64,000 nucleotides of DNA. Source: LMUY01 sp965276785. GTDB lineage: Bacteria; Pseudomonadota; Alphaproteobacteria; Acetobacterales; Acetobacteraceae. How positions within the stretch are numbered: the first letter of the stretch is position 1; each line of letters begins with the position of its first letter. The notes under the pieces are model-generated. The model was given only the letters and a program-made list of their open reading frames with translations. It was not told the DNA's origin and did not search any database. The stretch lies in the NCBI GenBank assembly GCA_965276785.1, contig OZ255629.1, forward strand, positions 3,534,001 to 3,598,000, given 5' to 3'. This document shows, piece after piece, positions 33,489 to 41,329 of the stretch. A program made the translations under genes and the position numbers.

Positions 33489-34811
33489 ATGTCCGACGTC
33501 AGCGACGACAGCTTCGCGCATCTGGATACCGGCGGCATCACCCGCGAGCAGTGGAAGATCATGTTCATCTCCGGCATGGGCTTCTTCTGCGACGCCTACG
33601 ACCTGTTCATCATCGGCGTGGTGATGAACATCCTGAAGGCGGAGTGGCACCCGTCACCGCTGGCGATCGGTCTAGTCACCTCCACCGCGCTGCTGGCCTC
33701 CGCCGTGGGAGCGCTGCTGTTCGGCCGCGTCGCCGACATGGTAGGGCGCAAGCGGATTTACGGCTACGAGGTCCTGGTCTTGGCGGCGGGTGCCATCGCC
33801 TCGGCGTTGTCGATCAACATCTGGTGGCTGATCGGCTTCCGCGTCATCCTGGGAGTTGGCATCGGCGGCGACTACCCCGTCAGCGCCACATTGATGAGCG
33901 AGTATGCCGGCAAGAAGACCCGCGGCATGATGGTGTCCCTGGTATTCGCCATGCAGGCCGCCGGCCTCATCGTGGGGCCCCTGCTGGCGGCAGCGCTGCT
34001 GTGGTCGGGGCTCGACCACGATTGGGTGTGGCGGCTGCTGCTGGCGTTCGGCGCCGTGCCGGCTCTGGTGGTGTTCCAGATGCGGCGGCATCTTGCAGAG
34101 AGCCCGCGCTACCAGGCCCTCCACGCCAAGAAGACCGAAAAACAGCCGAAGGTATCGTTTGGGGACGGTTTTCGCATCCTGCTGAGCCGCCGGGATTTGC
34201 AACTGCGGCTGGTCGGCGCCAGCCTCACCTGGGCGTTGATGGATTTCGCCTATTACGGCAACACGGTGAGCAGCCCGATGGTGCTGCACGCGATCTCCCC
34301 CGACGAAAGCCTACTAACCAGTACGCTGACCCAACTGGCGGTGTTCTCCTGCGCCGCCGTGCCCGGCTACTTCGTGGCGGCAGCGATGATGGACCGCATG
34401 GGCCGCAAGCCGATCCAAGTGCTGGGTTTCGCCATGATGGGCGGCAGCTTCCTGGCGATGGCGCTGATCCCAGGCATCGAAAAGCTGATCCTGCCATTCC
34501 TCATCATCTACGGGATCAGCTACTTCTTCACCGAGTTCGGCCCCAACGCCACCACCTTCGTCTACCCGGCGGAGATCTTTCCCGTCGAGACCCGCACCAC
34601 GGGCCACGGCATCGCCTCTGCTGCTGGCAAGCTGGGCGGTTTCGCGGGGGTATTCACGTTCCCCTTGCTGATGGCATGGCACGGGCTGCTGACGGCTGAA
34701 CTAGGGGCTGCCTTGGCCAGCGCGCTCGGTTTGGCCGTCACGCTGGCGATGCTGCCGGAGACCAAGGGAAAGAGCTTGGAAGAGCTGAGTCTCGCGCCTG
34801 CCTCAGCTTAG
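33489..34811 (+). CDS. MFS transporter, PHS (phosphate:H+ symporter)-like
   Basis: A 440-residue, 12-helix major facilitator. The segment VGIGGDYPVSATLMSEYAGK near residue 122 is the PHS-family signature, and ALMDFAYYGNTVSSPMVL and the late TEFGPNATTFVYPAEIFP are also typical of Pho84-like carriers. The loop 2-3 motif is GRVADMVGRKRIYG. Bacterial members with this signature may carry phosphate or organic substrates. AGGGAG lies just before the ATG. It is 70 bp after the acyl-CoA dehydrogenase operon and may be co-transcribed with it. Confidence 0.82.
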   Translation: MSDVSDDSFAHLDTGGITREQWKIMFISGMGFFCDAYDLFIIGVVMNILKAEWHPSPLAIGLVTSTALLASAVGALLFGRVADMVGRKRIYGYEVLVLAAGAIASALSINIWWLIGFRVILGVGIGGDYPVSATLMSEYAGKKTRGMMVSLVFAMQAAGLIVGPLLAAALLWSGLDHDWVWRLLLAFGAVPALVVFQMRRHLAESPRYQALHAKKTEKQPKVSFGDGFRILLSRRDLQLRLVGASLTWALMDFAYYGNTVSSPMVLHAISPDESLLTSTLTQLAVFSCAAVPGYFVAAAMMDRMGRKPIQVLGFAMMGGSFLAMALIPGIEKLILPFLIIYGISYFFTEFGPNATTFVYPAEIFPVETRTTGHGIASAAGKLGGFAGVFTFPLLMAWHGLLTAELGAALASALGLAVTLAMLPETKGKSLEELSLAPASA

Positions 34812-35777
34812 TCACGCCGTGAGCCGGTCCAACTCCGCCAGTTCCGCCTCCGTCAACGCCCAGCCGGCAGCCGCGGCATTCTGCTGCACCTGCTCCACCC
34901 GCGTGGCCCCCGCGATCACACTGCTAACCGTGGCGTGCGACAGCAGCCAACTGAACGCCAACTCCACCATGCTGCGGTCCCGCGCAGCGCAGAAATCGGT
35001 GAGCCTCTCCACCTTTGGCCAATGCGCATCAATCAGATAGCGGTCGGCCAGACGCTGCGTGTTGGTCAGCCGCGCCCCCTCCGGCAGCGTGGCGTTGCGG
35101 CGGTACTTGCCGGTCAACATCCCGCTTGCCAACGGGAAATACGGCAACAGGCCGAGCCCGAAACGCTACATCACCGGCAGCAACTCCGGTTCCGCCTTGC
35201 GCACCAGCAGCGAGTATTCGTCTTGGCACGAGACGAACGGGGTGCTGCCCGCCGCGCGCGCGGTCCACATCGCGTCCGCCACTTGCCAGGCAGCGAAGTT
35301 GGAACAGCCGATGTAGCGGACCTTGCCCGCGCGCACGAGGTCGTCCATCGCCGCCATGCTCTCCTCCAGCGGCGTCTTCGGGTCGAAAGCATGCTGCTGG
35401 TAGAGATCGATCCAGCCGGTGCGCAGCCGAGTCAGGCTGTCCTCCACCGCCTGCACGATCCAGCGGCGGGACGCCCCGACCCGGCGGCCGCTATCGTCCA
35501 TCGGCATGGCGAACTTGCTGGCGATCACCACCTCGCGCCGGTGCGGCCCCAAGATCGCGCCCAAGATCTCCTCGGACGCTCCTTTGTGCGCGCCGGGCGC
35601 ACCGCCCCCCAATCCGCCATAGACGTCGGCGGTGTCGAACAGGGTGATGCCCGCGTCCAGCGCGGCATGCACGACCGGCCGGCTCTCCTCCAGGCCGATC
35701 CGTTGGCCGAAATTGTTGCAGCCCAGCCCGACGGCGGACACTTGCAGGCCGGAGCGGCCGAGATTGCGGTATTCCAT
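34812..35777 (-). pseudogene. Aldo/keto reductase interrupted by one in-frame TAG
   Basis: Both parts are in one frame. Residues 1-203 (MEYRNLGRSGLQVSAVGLGC; catalytic Asp and Tyr in LFDTADVYGG; IASKF; YIGCSNFAAWQ) end in ELLPVM, then TAG at 35166-35168. The frame continues at once with RFGLGLLPYFPLASGMLTGK and a normal C-terminus (SWLLSHATVSSVIAGAT). Intact relatives usually have a residue such as Gln at the stop, so one CAG to TAG change explains it. It would be an NADPH-dependent carbonyl reductase if read through. Inactive unless suppressed, or a sequencing error. Confidence 0.8.
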
Positions 35778-35787
35778 GGCAGGAGCC

Positions 35788-36516
35788 TTAGCCGTGTTGT
35801 TGCAGGGGCAAGCTGGCGATCTCGTTCAACAGCTTGCGCGACATTGCGTCCCCGAAGGTGGCGAAGTCGTGCACCTCCAGCACGAAGCTGCCAACCCCAC
35901 CGGTGACGTTTTGCCGATACCAGTTCGGCAACCCGCCCGGCGGCTGCACATGCGCGTAGATGTACGACACCGGGTGATCGTTGATGATCGTGAGACCATT
36001 GATGGTGACGTTCGCCGCCACCGCCGCGTCGCGCGCCTCCTCGATCGGGCGGCCGGCATTGTTGGTGCCGTCGCCGGCCACGTCAATCACCCGGCGGGCG
36101 TCGCCAAACCCGCTCTCCTCGATCAACTGCACCGCTTGGTCGATCCCGCTGCCGATCGCGGTGCGGCCGTACGAGCTGCGCGGAAGTGCGCTCAGCTTGT
36201 CGGCAAAGGCGCCCGCCGAAGCCGCGTCGTACAGTACGGTCCAATCCAGCAGAGTTTGCACCTGGTCCGCCGAGGAAAACTCAACATACGCCACCGCGAT
36301 ACGGCCATTCGGGCCACCCTGGATCGCGCCGATCACTTTGGGATCGGTGAACGCGGCGGCATAGCCCTTCTTTTCCAGCTGGAACTCGCTGTCGTCGATG
36401 CTGCGCGATACGTCGGTCACCAACACAAGCTGCACGTCAACCGGAGGTGGGGCTGCCTGCGAGGGGGCGACGCAGGCGAGCAGGAGAAGGCAGGCGGCCG
36501 AAATGCGTCCAATCAT
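35788..36516 (-). CDS. DUF1194 (von Willebrand A-like) exported protein
   Basis: A 242-residue protein with a signal peptide (MIGRISAACLLLLACVAPSQA) and a VWA-like domain: the MIDAS-type DVSRSIDDSEF near residue 35, SSYGRTAIGSGIDQAVQLI with the conserved Thr near 119, and RRVIDVAGDGTNNAGRP near 142. This is the DUF1194 family, periplasmic in alphaproteobacteria, function unknown but probably metal-dependent protein binding. It is followed by the broken aldo/keto reductase and preceded by another small exported protein on the same strand. Confidence 0.85.
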   Translation of the reverse strand: MIGRISAACLLLLACVAPSQAAPPPVDVQLVLVTDVSRSIDDSEFQLEKKGYAAAFTDPKVIGAIQGGPNGRIAVAYVEFSSADQVQTLLDWTVLYDAASAGAFADKLSALPRSSYGRTAIGSGIDQAVQLIEESGFGDARRVIDVAGDGTNNAGRPIEEARDAAVAANVTINGLTIINDHPVSYIYAHVQPPGGLPNWYRQNVTGGVGSFVLEVHDFATFGDAMSRKLLNEIASLPLQQHG

Positions 36517-36535
36517 CCCAGCCGCCCCACGCCAA

Positions 36536-36994
36536 TTACTTCAGTTGAAGTTGAATGCCGTCGGCCGAGCCCGACAGCTCGGCTCCGCGGGTGACGTCAT
36601 CAACCCGGATTTGCACGCCGTTGCCGTTCTGCAGGAACTGCCCGGCCAACCCGCGGCCAACGGTGGCTTCGCCCTTCGACGCACCGTACGTGCCGCTGAA
36701 GTCAGACACCTTATGCAGGTTGTAGACCCGGCCATGACCGACGATGCGGCTATATCCCACGTCGGCCACCGAGACCCCGCGGACCGTGAAGTAGTAACGA
36801 TGGTGATTGAAGTACAGCGTCCCATCGCCCCAGGTATACCCGACGCCCACGGCGGCCGAATGCGCCACCATGGTGATGCGCCCGTCGACCGGGCCGGGAT
36901 GTCCCGGGTCGGTTTGGCCGGCAGCCGGCAGAGCCGCCGCAATGCCGGCGAAGGCGACCATCCCCAGAAGCGCGCGTTTGGTGGCGAAACTCAT
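36536..36994 (-). CDS. Small exported protein of unknown function
   Basis: A 152-residue protein with a signal peptide (MSFATKRALLGMVAFAGIAA then ALPAAG) and a compact beta-rich body: VGVGYTWGDGTLYFNHHRYY, FTVRGVSVADVGYSR, VYNLHKVSDFSGTY and NGNGVQIRVDDVTRG. Similar proteins are widespread and uncharacterised in alphaproteobacteria; I do not know a family name. Periplasmic or outer-membrane association is likely. It lies 19 bp upstream of the DUF1194 gene and is probably co-transcribed. Confidence 0.72.
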   Translation of the reverse strand: MSFATKRALLGMVAFAGIAAALPAAGQTDPGHPGPVDGRITMVAHSAAVGVGYTWGDGTLYFNHHRYYFTVRGVSVADVGYSRIVGHGRVYNLHKVSDFSGTYGASKGEATVGRGLAGQFLQNGNGVQIRVDDVTRGAELSGSADGIQLQLK

Positions 36995-37081
36995 AAAGTG
37001 ATCCTTGACCAGAATTGACGATGGCGGCGGTAACGCTTTCGCGCTCGAATTGTTGCGCCATGGCTCCGCACGCGGCTGTCC

Positions 37082-37729
37082 TCAATGGCTGGCCCAGACG
37101 ATGCGATGCATCCAAGTCACATCCTTGAGGTCGAAGCTGTAGTCCGGATGCGCCGGGTTGAGGCTCTTGAGTTCAATCCGCCGGGCCGAGCGCCGAGCGA
37201 GCTGCTTGGCCATCACCTCGCCCTCGGCGGTGCGCACCACCACGCGGTCGCCGCGCCGGATCGGAGCAGCAGGGGAGACGATCACCACGTCCCCGTCACG
37301 GAACACCGGCTCCATCGACTGACCGGAGATTTCCAGCGCGTAGGCGTTCATGTCACCGATCTCGGGCAGGCTCACCTCGTCCCAACTGCCGCCGACCGGG
37401 TAGCCGCCATCGTCAAAATACCCGTCCGACCCGGCCTGCGCCAGGCCGATCAGCGGGATGCGGCGGGCCGACAGCGTGCGCGGGTTAGAGGACATCGCGC
37501 GGGCGCCGGAGACCAGCGCGGTGAACGCCTCCAGGCTGGCACCGGTGGCGGCGAGCACCTTTGACAGGCTTTCCGTGCTGGGCCAGCGCGCCCGCCCGTC
37601 CGGCATGCAGCGTTTGGAGGGGTTGAACGTGGTCGGGTCGAGCCCGGAGGCGCGCGCGAGGCCGGAGACGGACATGCCGTTTTCCGCTGCCAGCGTGTCC
37701 AGCGCCCGCCAAATGTCTTCGTGTTTCAA
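37082..37729 (-). CDS. S24-family self-cleaving XRE/CI-like repressor
   Basis: A 215-residue phage-type repressor: N-terminal HTH (AAENGMSVSGLARASGLDPT near residues 14-33), a linker with the Ala99-Gly100 cleavage site (AQAGSDGYF), and a C-terminal peptidase with Ser138 (ISGQSMEP) and Lys175 (EVMAKQL). Such proteins repress neighbouring genes and are inactivated by RecA-promoted self-cleavage after DNA damage. The divergent gap to 37887 carries two TAGGANTTAACGC direct repeats, and a similar box precedes 38291. No phage structural genes are present. Confidence 0.88.
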   Translation of the reverse strand: MKHEDIWRALDTLAAENGMSVSGLARASGLDPTTFNPSKRCMPDGRARWPSTESLSKVLAATGASLEAFTALVSGARAMSSNPRTLSARRIPLIGLAQAGSDGYFDDGGYPVGGSWDEVSLPEIGDMNAYALEISGQSMEPVFRDGDVVIVSPAAPIRRGDRVVVRTAEGEVMAKQLARRSARRIELKSLNPAHPDYSFDLKDVTWMHRIVWASH

Positions 37730-37780
37730 CGCTCTGCACCTCTCTCACCCGCGCGAATCGGGCGCCGCTGCATTGTGCCG

Positions 37781-37815
37781 TAGGATTTAACGCCAGGGCA
37801 AATAGGAATTAACGC
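37781..37815. promoter_or_regulatory. Direct repeats TAGGATTTAACGC/TAGGAATTAACGC, putative repressor boxes
   Basis: TAGGATTTAACGC (37781-37793) and TAGGAATTAACGC (37803-37815) differ at one base and start 22 bp apart, two helical turns, in the gap between the divergent repressor and the small gene at 37887. A related TAGGACTTA occurs at 38259. They are good candidates for S24-repressor binding. Confidence 0.55.
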
Positions 37816-37886
37816 AAAACACTATTGCGAATGTATGTGAAGAATGGGTTTATGTTCCTGTTCTGTTCATGTTTGAGGACCGCGCC

Positions 37887-38243
37887 ATGCTCGCACTCCG
37901 ACGCACGCACGACAGCGCCGCCACGCAGCCGTTCCGCACCGCCGAGGAGGCGTGGCTGTGGACGATGGCCGCGATCATGGCGCGACGCGACGGCGCCGGC
38001 CCGGCGTGGCGCCCCGAGGGTCCCCCGCGCCCCTGCGACCCCGACGACGTGATTCGGTGCCTCGATACGCTGTATCGCCAGCGCAGCATCGAACTGCTGC
38101 ATGCCCGGGTGCTGCGCATTTGGGGCGAACGGCAAAGCTCTCCCCGCCCCGACCGCCCCATGCAGCGCAGCGATTGGCGCCTGTGGCACCAAGCGCTGGG
38201 CCAGCTCGAATGGGCACTGCGCGCACGCGGCGTGGTGCGCTGA
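37887..38243 (+). CDS. Small conserved protein adjoining the S24 repressor
   Basis: A 118-residue protein of a family without a known role: AEEAWLWTMAAIMARRDG near residue 19, RPCDPDDVIRCLDTLYRQRS with IELLHARVLRIWGERQ in the middle, and MQRSDWRLWHQALGQLEWAL at the end. The same Trp-rich pattern occurs in small proteins of acetic acid bacteria and relatives. No signal peptide or membrane segment. ATG 37887 is preferred because GAGG lies ten bases upstream; 37869 is the alternative. It is divergent from the repressor and probably regulated by it. Confidence 0.75.
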   Translation: MLALRRTHDSAATQPFRTAEEAWLWTMAAIMARRDGAGPAWRPEGPPRPCDPDDVIRCLDTLYRQRSIELLHARVLRIWGERQSSPRPDRPMQRSDWRLWHQALGQLEWALRARGVVR

Positions 38244-38258
38244 CACGTTAACCTGTCA

Positions 38259-38274
38259 TAGGACTTATTACCTA
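38259..38274. promoter_or_regulatory. TAGGACTTATTACCTA box upstream of the small gene at 38291
   Basis: TAGGACTTA matches the TAGGANTTA core of the 37781-37815 boxes, and TAGG...CCTA gives it short dyad character; an inverted AGGTTAAC-like half-site lies just before (38247-38254). It sits 17 bp before the ATG at 38291, so the S24 repressor could also control that gene. Inferred from sequence only. Confidence 0.45.
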
Positions 38275-38290
38275 GAAAAGGAACAGAGTC

Positions 38291-38524
38291 ATGAGCTTCG
38301 CTGTCCGCAACCTGTCCGTCCTGGCCTACGCCAACGGCTTCACCCTATGGCACTACAAGTCGGGCGGCGATTCGCTGCGCGAGGTGAGCCACGCGGGTTA
38401 TTTCGATGACGCCGTCGACATGCTGGCAAGCGGCGACATGATGATGGTGTCCACCTCCACCGGCGGGCAGGTGTTGTGCGTCGCGGTGGGGGAGCAGGGG
38501 CTACTGACCGCGCCGCTCGGCTAG
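38291..38524 (+). CDS. Small conserved protein of unknown function
   Basis: A 77-residue protein: MSFAVRNLSVLAYANGFTLW, HYKSGGDSLREVSHAGYFDD then AVDMLASGDMMMVSTSTG. The same organisation is common in tiny proteins of Acetobacteraceae and phage-like regions, where the function is not known. It looks like a small beta-rich domain, without signal peptide. A short gap with a possible repressor box precedes it, linking it to the 37082 and 37887 genes. Confidence 0.72.
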   Translation: MSFAVRNLSVLAYANGFTLWHYKSGGDSLREVSHAGYFDDAVDMLASGDMMMVSTSTGGQVLCVAVGEQGLLTAPLG

Positions 38525-38748
38525 GCGCTGCTGGTGCAAACCGTGGCATGCCGCGCGAGTCCGTCCGGAGTGGGCTCCAACCGCCCATCCGCTCGCTCGC
38601 ATGCCAGCCCGAGCCCGGCGAGCCGCTGCAGGCACGCTCCATCCTTCAGCCCACCCGGCCGCCCCGCTGCCCCGGCCAGCAGCAGCCGGTGCAACGCCGA
38701 GCGGCAGCAGGTCTCCAGGTAAGGTTCGTCCCACATCGCCGCACCCAT
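38521..38748 (-). CDS. Probable small conserved gene on the opposite strand
   Basis: A 75-residue frame fills most of the 277-bp gap before pyrD. It reads MWDEPYLETCCRSALHRLLL with AGAAGRPGGLKDGACLQRLA and ends GRLEPTPDGLARHATVCTSSA, the regular amphipathic pattern of a real helical winged-helix-like mini-protein rather than a random GC-rich frame. It is convergent with 38291-38524 (four-base overlap) and divergent from pyrD. Starts at 38748, 38736 and 38772 are possible. Function unknown. Confidence 0.5.
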   Translation of the reverse strand: MGAAMWDEPYLETCCRSALHRLLLAGAAGRPGGLKDGACLQRLAGLGLACERADGRLEPTPDGLARHATVCTSSA

Positions 38749-38801
38749 CGGGCAAACCGCCGGGCGTGGCAAGCCAGACCATCACCGTTTATGAGGGCGG
38801 C

Positions 38802-39845
38802 ATGACCCCCGCCATCGCCGCCGCCGTTCAGCCCGCGCTGCGCCGTCTCGATCCCGAGCGCGCCCATCGCCTCGCCCTCCACGCGCTCCAGTTCGGCCTG
38901 GCCGGCCGCGCGCGCGGCCCGGAGGACCCGGCGCTCGCCAGCAGCTTGTTCGGCCATGCCCTCACCAACCCCATCGGCTTGGCCGCAGGCTTCGATAAGG
39001 ATGCGGTCGCCGCCGCCGGACTGCTGCGGCTGGGTTTCGGTGGAGTTGAACTCGGCACCGTCACCCCTCGCCCGCAGCCCGGTAACCCGCGACCGCGTCT
39101 GTTCCGGCTTGAGGACGGCGCGGTGATCAACCGGATGGGCTTCAACAACGGCGGGGTCGCCGCCTTCGCCGCCCGCCTGGCACGGTTGCAGCCGCCGCCG
39201 GGCACGCTAGTGGGCGCCAATGTCGGCATCAATAAGGAGGGCGCCGAGCCCGAGCGCGACTACCCAGCCCTGGTGGCCGCCGTGGCACCCTACGCCCATT
39301 ACGTCGCACTCAATATTAGCTCCCCCAACACTGCCGGGCTGCGCGCGCTGCAGGAAGCGGACCGGCTGCGCGCCATTCTGGCGGCTGTCTTGGCGGTGCC
39401 GGGCCGCCCGCCCGTGCTGGTGAAAGTAGCGCCGGACCTGCCGGACGGCGGGCTGGAAACCCTGGTGGAGGTGGCGGCGGGCTGCGGCGCGGAGGGATTG
39501 ATCGTGTCCAACACCACCCTCGCTCGGCCCGCCACCGCACGCGGCCGCCATCGCAACGAGACCGGCGGCCTGTCCGGACCGCCGCTGCTGGCGCCGTCCA
39601 CTGCGCTGCTGGCGCGGGCGCATCGGTTGGCGGCCGGCCGGCTGGTGCTGATCGGCTGCGGCGGGGTCTCCACCGGCGCCGACGTGCTGGCCAAGCTGCA
39701 GGCCGGCGCGCACCTTGTGCAGCTTTATTCCGCCTTCGCCGTCCACGGCCCGGCGCTGCTGCCCCGGCTCAAGACCGAATTGGCCGCCGCGCTTCGCCGC
39801 GAGGGCTACAGCAGCGTGGCCGCCGCGGTGGGAACGCGGGCGTGA
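38802..39845 (+). CDS. pyrD: Dihydroorotate dehydrogenase (quinone)
   Basis: A 347-residue class 2 enzyme that oxidises dihydroorotate to orotate with membrane quinone in pyrimidine synthesis. Visible are the N-terminal membrane-contact helix LDPERAHRLALHALQ, FMN-binding IGLAAGFDKDAVAAAGLL, GFGGVELGTVTPRPQPGNPR and NRMGFNNGG. The catalytic Ser lies in NISSPNTAGLR, with VKVAPDLPDG and IGCGGVSTGADVL following. Length fits. ATG 38802 gives the usual short N-terminus. Its stop overlaps the HAD gene's GTG. Confidence 0.95.
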   Translation: MTPAIAAAVQPALRRLDPERAHRLALHALQFGLAGRARGPEDPALASSLFGHALTNPIGLAAGFDKDAVAAAGLLRLGFGGVELGTVTPRPQPGNPRPRLFRLEDGAVINRMGFNNGGVAAFAARLARLQPPPGTLVGANVGINKEGAEPERDYPALVAAVAPYAHYVALNISSPNTAGLRALQEADRLRAILAAVLAVPGRPPVLVKVAPDLPDGGLETLVEVAAGCGAEGLIVSNTTLARPATARGRHRNETGGLSGPPLLAPSTALLARAHRLAAGRLVLIGCGGVSTGADVLAKLQAGAHLVQLYSAFAVHGPALLPRLKTELAAALRREGYSSVAAAVGTRA

Positions 39846-40693
39846 CCCCGCTTCCCGGCATGGCCGCCCTCGCCGCGCAGTACGACGGCTTCATCCTGGA
39901 CCTCTGGGGCGTCATCCACGACGGGGTGCGGCCCTATCCCGGCGCGGCGGACTGCCTGCAGCGCCTCCGCCAGGCCGGCAAGCCCTGCGTGCTACTGTCC
40001 AACGCCCCACGCCGGTCGTTCGCGGCCGAGGCGATGCTGCGCGACATGGGCATCGGCCCTGAACTCTACACCGGTGTGCTGACGTCCGGCGAGGCGGTCC
40101 ACCTGGCGCTGCGCGACCGCACCGACCCGTGGTTCGCCGCTCTCGGCATGCGCGTGTGGCATCTCGGGCCGGAGCGGGACCGCAACGTGATGGCCGGGCT
40201 CGGCCTGGACCGGGTCGCCACCCCGGCGGAGGCGAGCTTCGTGCTCAACACCGGCCCGGACGACCACCGCCCGCCCGCCTCGGTCGGCCCGTTAGAGCCC
40301 GACCTGGCCGAATGCGCCCGGCACGGCTTGCCGATGATCTGCGCCAATCCCGACTTGGAGGTGATCCGCGGCGGCGTGCGGGTGATCTGCGCCGGTGCGC
40401 TGGCGGCCCGCTACGAGCAGTTGGGCGGCGCCGTGCGCTCGCTCGGCAAGCCCGACCCGGCAATCTATCACCCAGTGCTGGCGATGCTCGGCACCGAGCG
40501 GGCGCGCACCTTGGCCGTCGGGGACTCGCTGCGCACCGATATCGGCGGCGCACAGGCGGCCGGCGTGGACTCCTGCTGGGTGCTGGGTGGCATCCACGCC
40601 GAGGCGCTCGGCGACGACCCCGCCGCTGCGACGGCGCATGCAAAAGCAGCCGGGTTGGCGCCAGTGGCAACGATCCCACGATTCGTATGGTGA
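39842..40693 (+). CDS. HAD-superfamily class IIA hydrolase with DLWG motif
   Basis: A 283-residue HAD protein. The nucleophile motif is DLWGVIHDG, where a Trp-Gly takes the place of the second motif I acid; motif II is LLSNAPRRS, the class IIA cap follows, and LGKPDPAIYHPVLAMLG with TLAVGDSLRTDIGGAQAAGVD gives motifs III and IV. This DLWG family is widespread in alphaproteobacteria and lacks a known substrate. The GTG start overlaps the pyrD stop (GTGA). A nucleotide- or sugar-phosphatase role is possible, not established. Confidence 0.85.
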   Translation: MTPLPGMAALAAQYDGFILDLWGVIHDGVRPYPGAADCLQRLRQAGKPCVLLSNAPRRSFAAEAMLRDMGIGPELYTGVLTSGEAVHLALRDRTDPWFAALGMRVWHLGPERDRNVMAGLGLDRVATPAEASFVLNTGPDDHRPPASVGPLEPDLAECARHGLPMICANPDLEVIRGGVRVICAGALAARYEQLGGAVRSLGKPDPAIYHPVLAMLGTERARTLAVGDSLRTDIGGAQAAGVDSCWVLGGIHAEALGDDPAAATAHAKAAGLAPVATIPRFVW

Positions 40694-40717
40694 GGCTTGC
40701 ATAACTGGCGCCACCAA

Positions 40718-40738
40718 TGTATCTACGACGTAGACACA
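40718..40738. promoter_or_regulatory. TGT-TCTAC-GAC-GTAGA-ACA dyad upstream of mazE
   Basis: TCTAC (40722-40726) and GTAGA (40730-40734) are reverse complements around GAC, extended by TGT (40718-40720) and ACA (40736-40738) with one mismatch between. It lies 16 bp before the mazE ATG, the normal place for a MazEF autorepression site. Confidence 0.5.
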
Positions 40739-40754
40739 AACGCGGAGAGTGATC

Positions 40755-40997
40755 ATGCACGGGTTAATGAGCAAATGGGGCAACAGCGCCGCCGTTCGCA
40801 TCCCCTCGGCGGTCTTGAAAGCTGCGCATGTCCAACTCGACCAGCCGGTCGACGTCCGGGAGGAAGGCGGCCGCATCATCATCGAGCCGCTGCACCCGGC
40901 GCGCTACGACCTCAATGCCTTGGTGGCTGCCATCACCGATGACAACCGCCACGATCCCGTCGAGATGGGCGAGCCGGTGGGCAACGAGGTCTGGTAG
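40755..40997 (+). CDS. mazE: MazE-like antitoxin (AbrB/SpoVT fold)
   Basis: An 80-residue antitoxin: SKWGNSAAVRIPSAVLKAAH then LDQPVDVREEGGRIIIEP is the MazE/AbrB swapped-hairpin DNA-binding fold, followed by an acidic tail (YDLNALVAAITDDNRH) that would block MazF. GGAGAG lies five bases before ATG 40755, favouring it over the GTG at 40749. The stop overlaps the mazF GTG by one base. Confidence 0.9.
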   Translation: MHGLMSKWGNSAAVRIPSAVLKAAHVQLDQPVDVREEGGRIIIEPLHPARYDLNALVAAITDDNRHDPVEMGEPVGNEVW

Positions 40998-41329
40998 TGG
41001 CGCCGGGCTACATCCCGGATGCTGGCGACATCGTGTGGCTGCAGTTCGACCCGCAGGCCGGGCACGAGCAGGCTGGTCACCGGCCCGCCGTCGTGCTCAG
41101 CCCCGCCAGCTACAACGGCCGCGCCGGGATGATGGTCTGCTGCCCGACCACCACCCGCATCAAAGGCTATCCGTTCGAAGTGGCATTGGCCGGGTCGCCG
41201 CCCAGCGTCGTATTGGCCGATCAGGTCAAGAGCCAGGACTGGCGGGCGCGCAAGGCGGTTCGCAAGGGCCGGGTCAGCGCGCCCGAACTGGCCGAGTTGC
41301 GGGCCAAGCTGATCGCGCTAATCGGTTAA
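40997..41329 (+). CDS. mazF: MazF-like endoribonuclease toxin
   Basis: A 110-residue toxin: YIPDAGDIVWLQFDPQAGHE then QAGHRPAVVLSPASYN contains the RPAVVLS core with the catalytic Arg, and MVCCPTTTRIKGYPFEV carries the conserved Thr; VVLADQVKSQDWRAR follows. It cuts single-stranded mRNA at short sites unless bound by MazE. GTG start, one base overlap with mazE. Its last four bases overlap the convergent UPF0301 gene. Confidence 0.92.
   Translation: MAPGYIPDAGDIVWLQFDPQAGHEQAGHRPAVVLSPASYNGRAGMMVCCPTTTRIKGYPFEVALAGSPPSVVLADQVKSQDWRARKAVRKGRVSAPELAELRAKLIALIG

Noticed and set aside
37082..38524. An integrated prophage around the S24 repressor
   Set aside because: There is no integrase, terminase, portal, tail or attachment duplication nearby; housekeeping genes follow at once.
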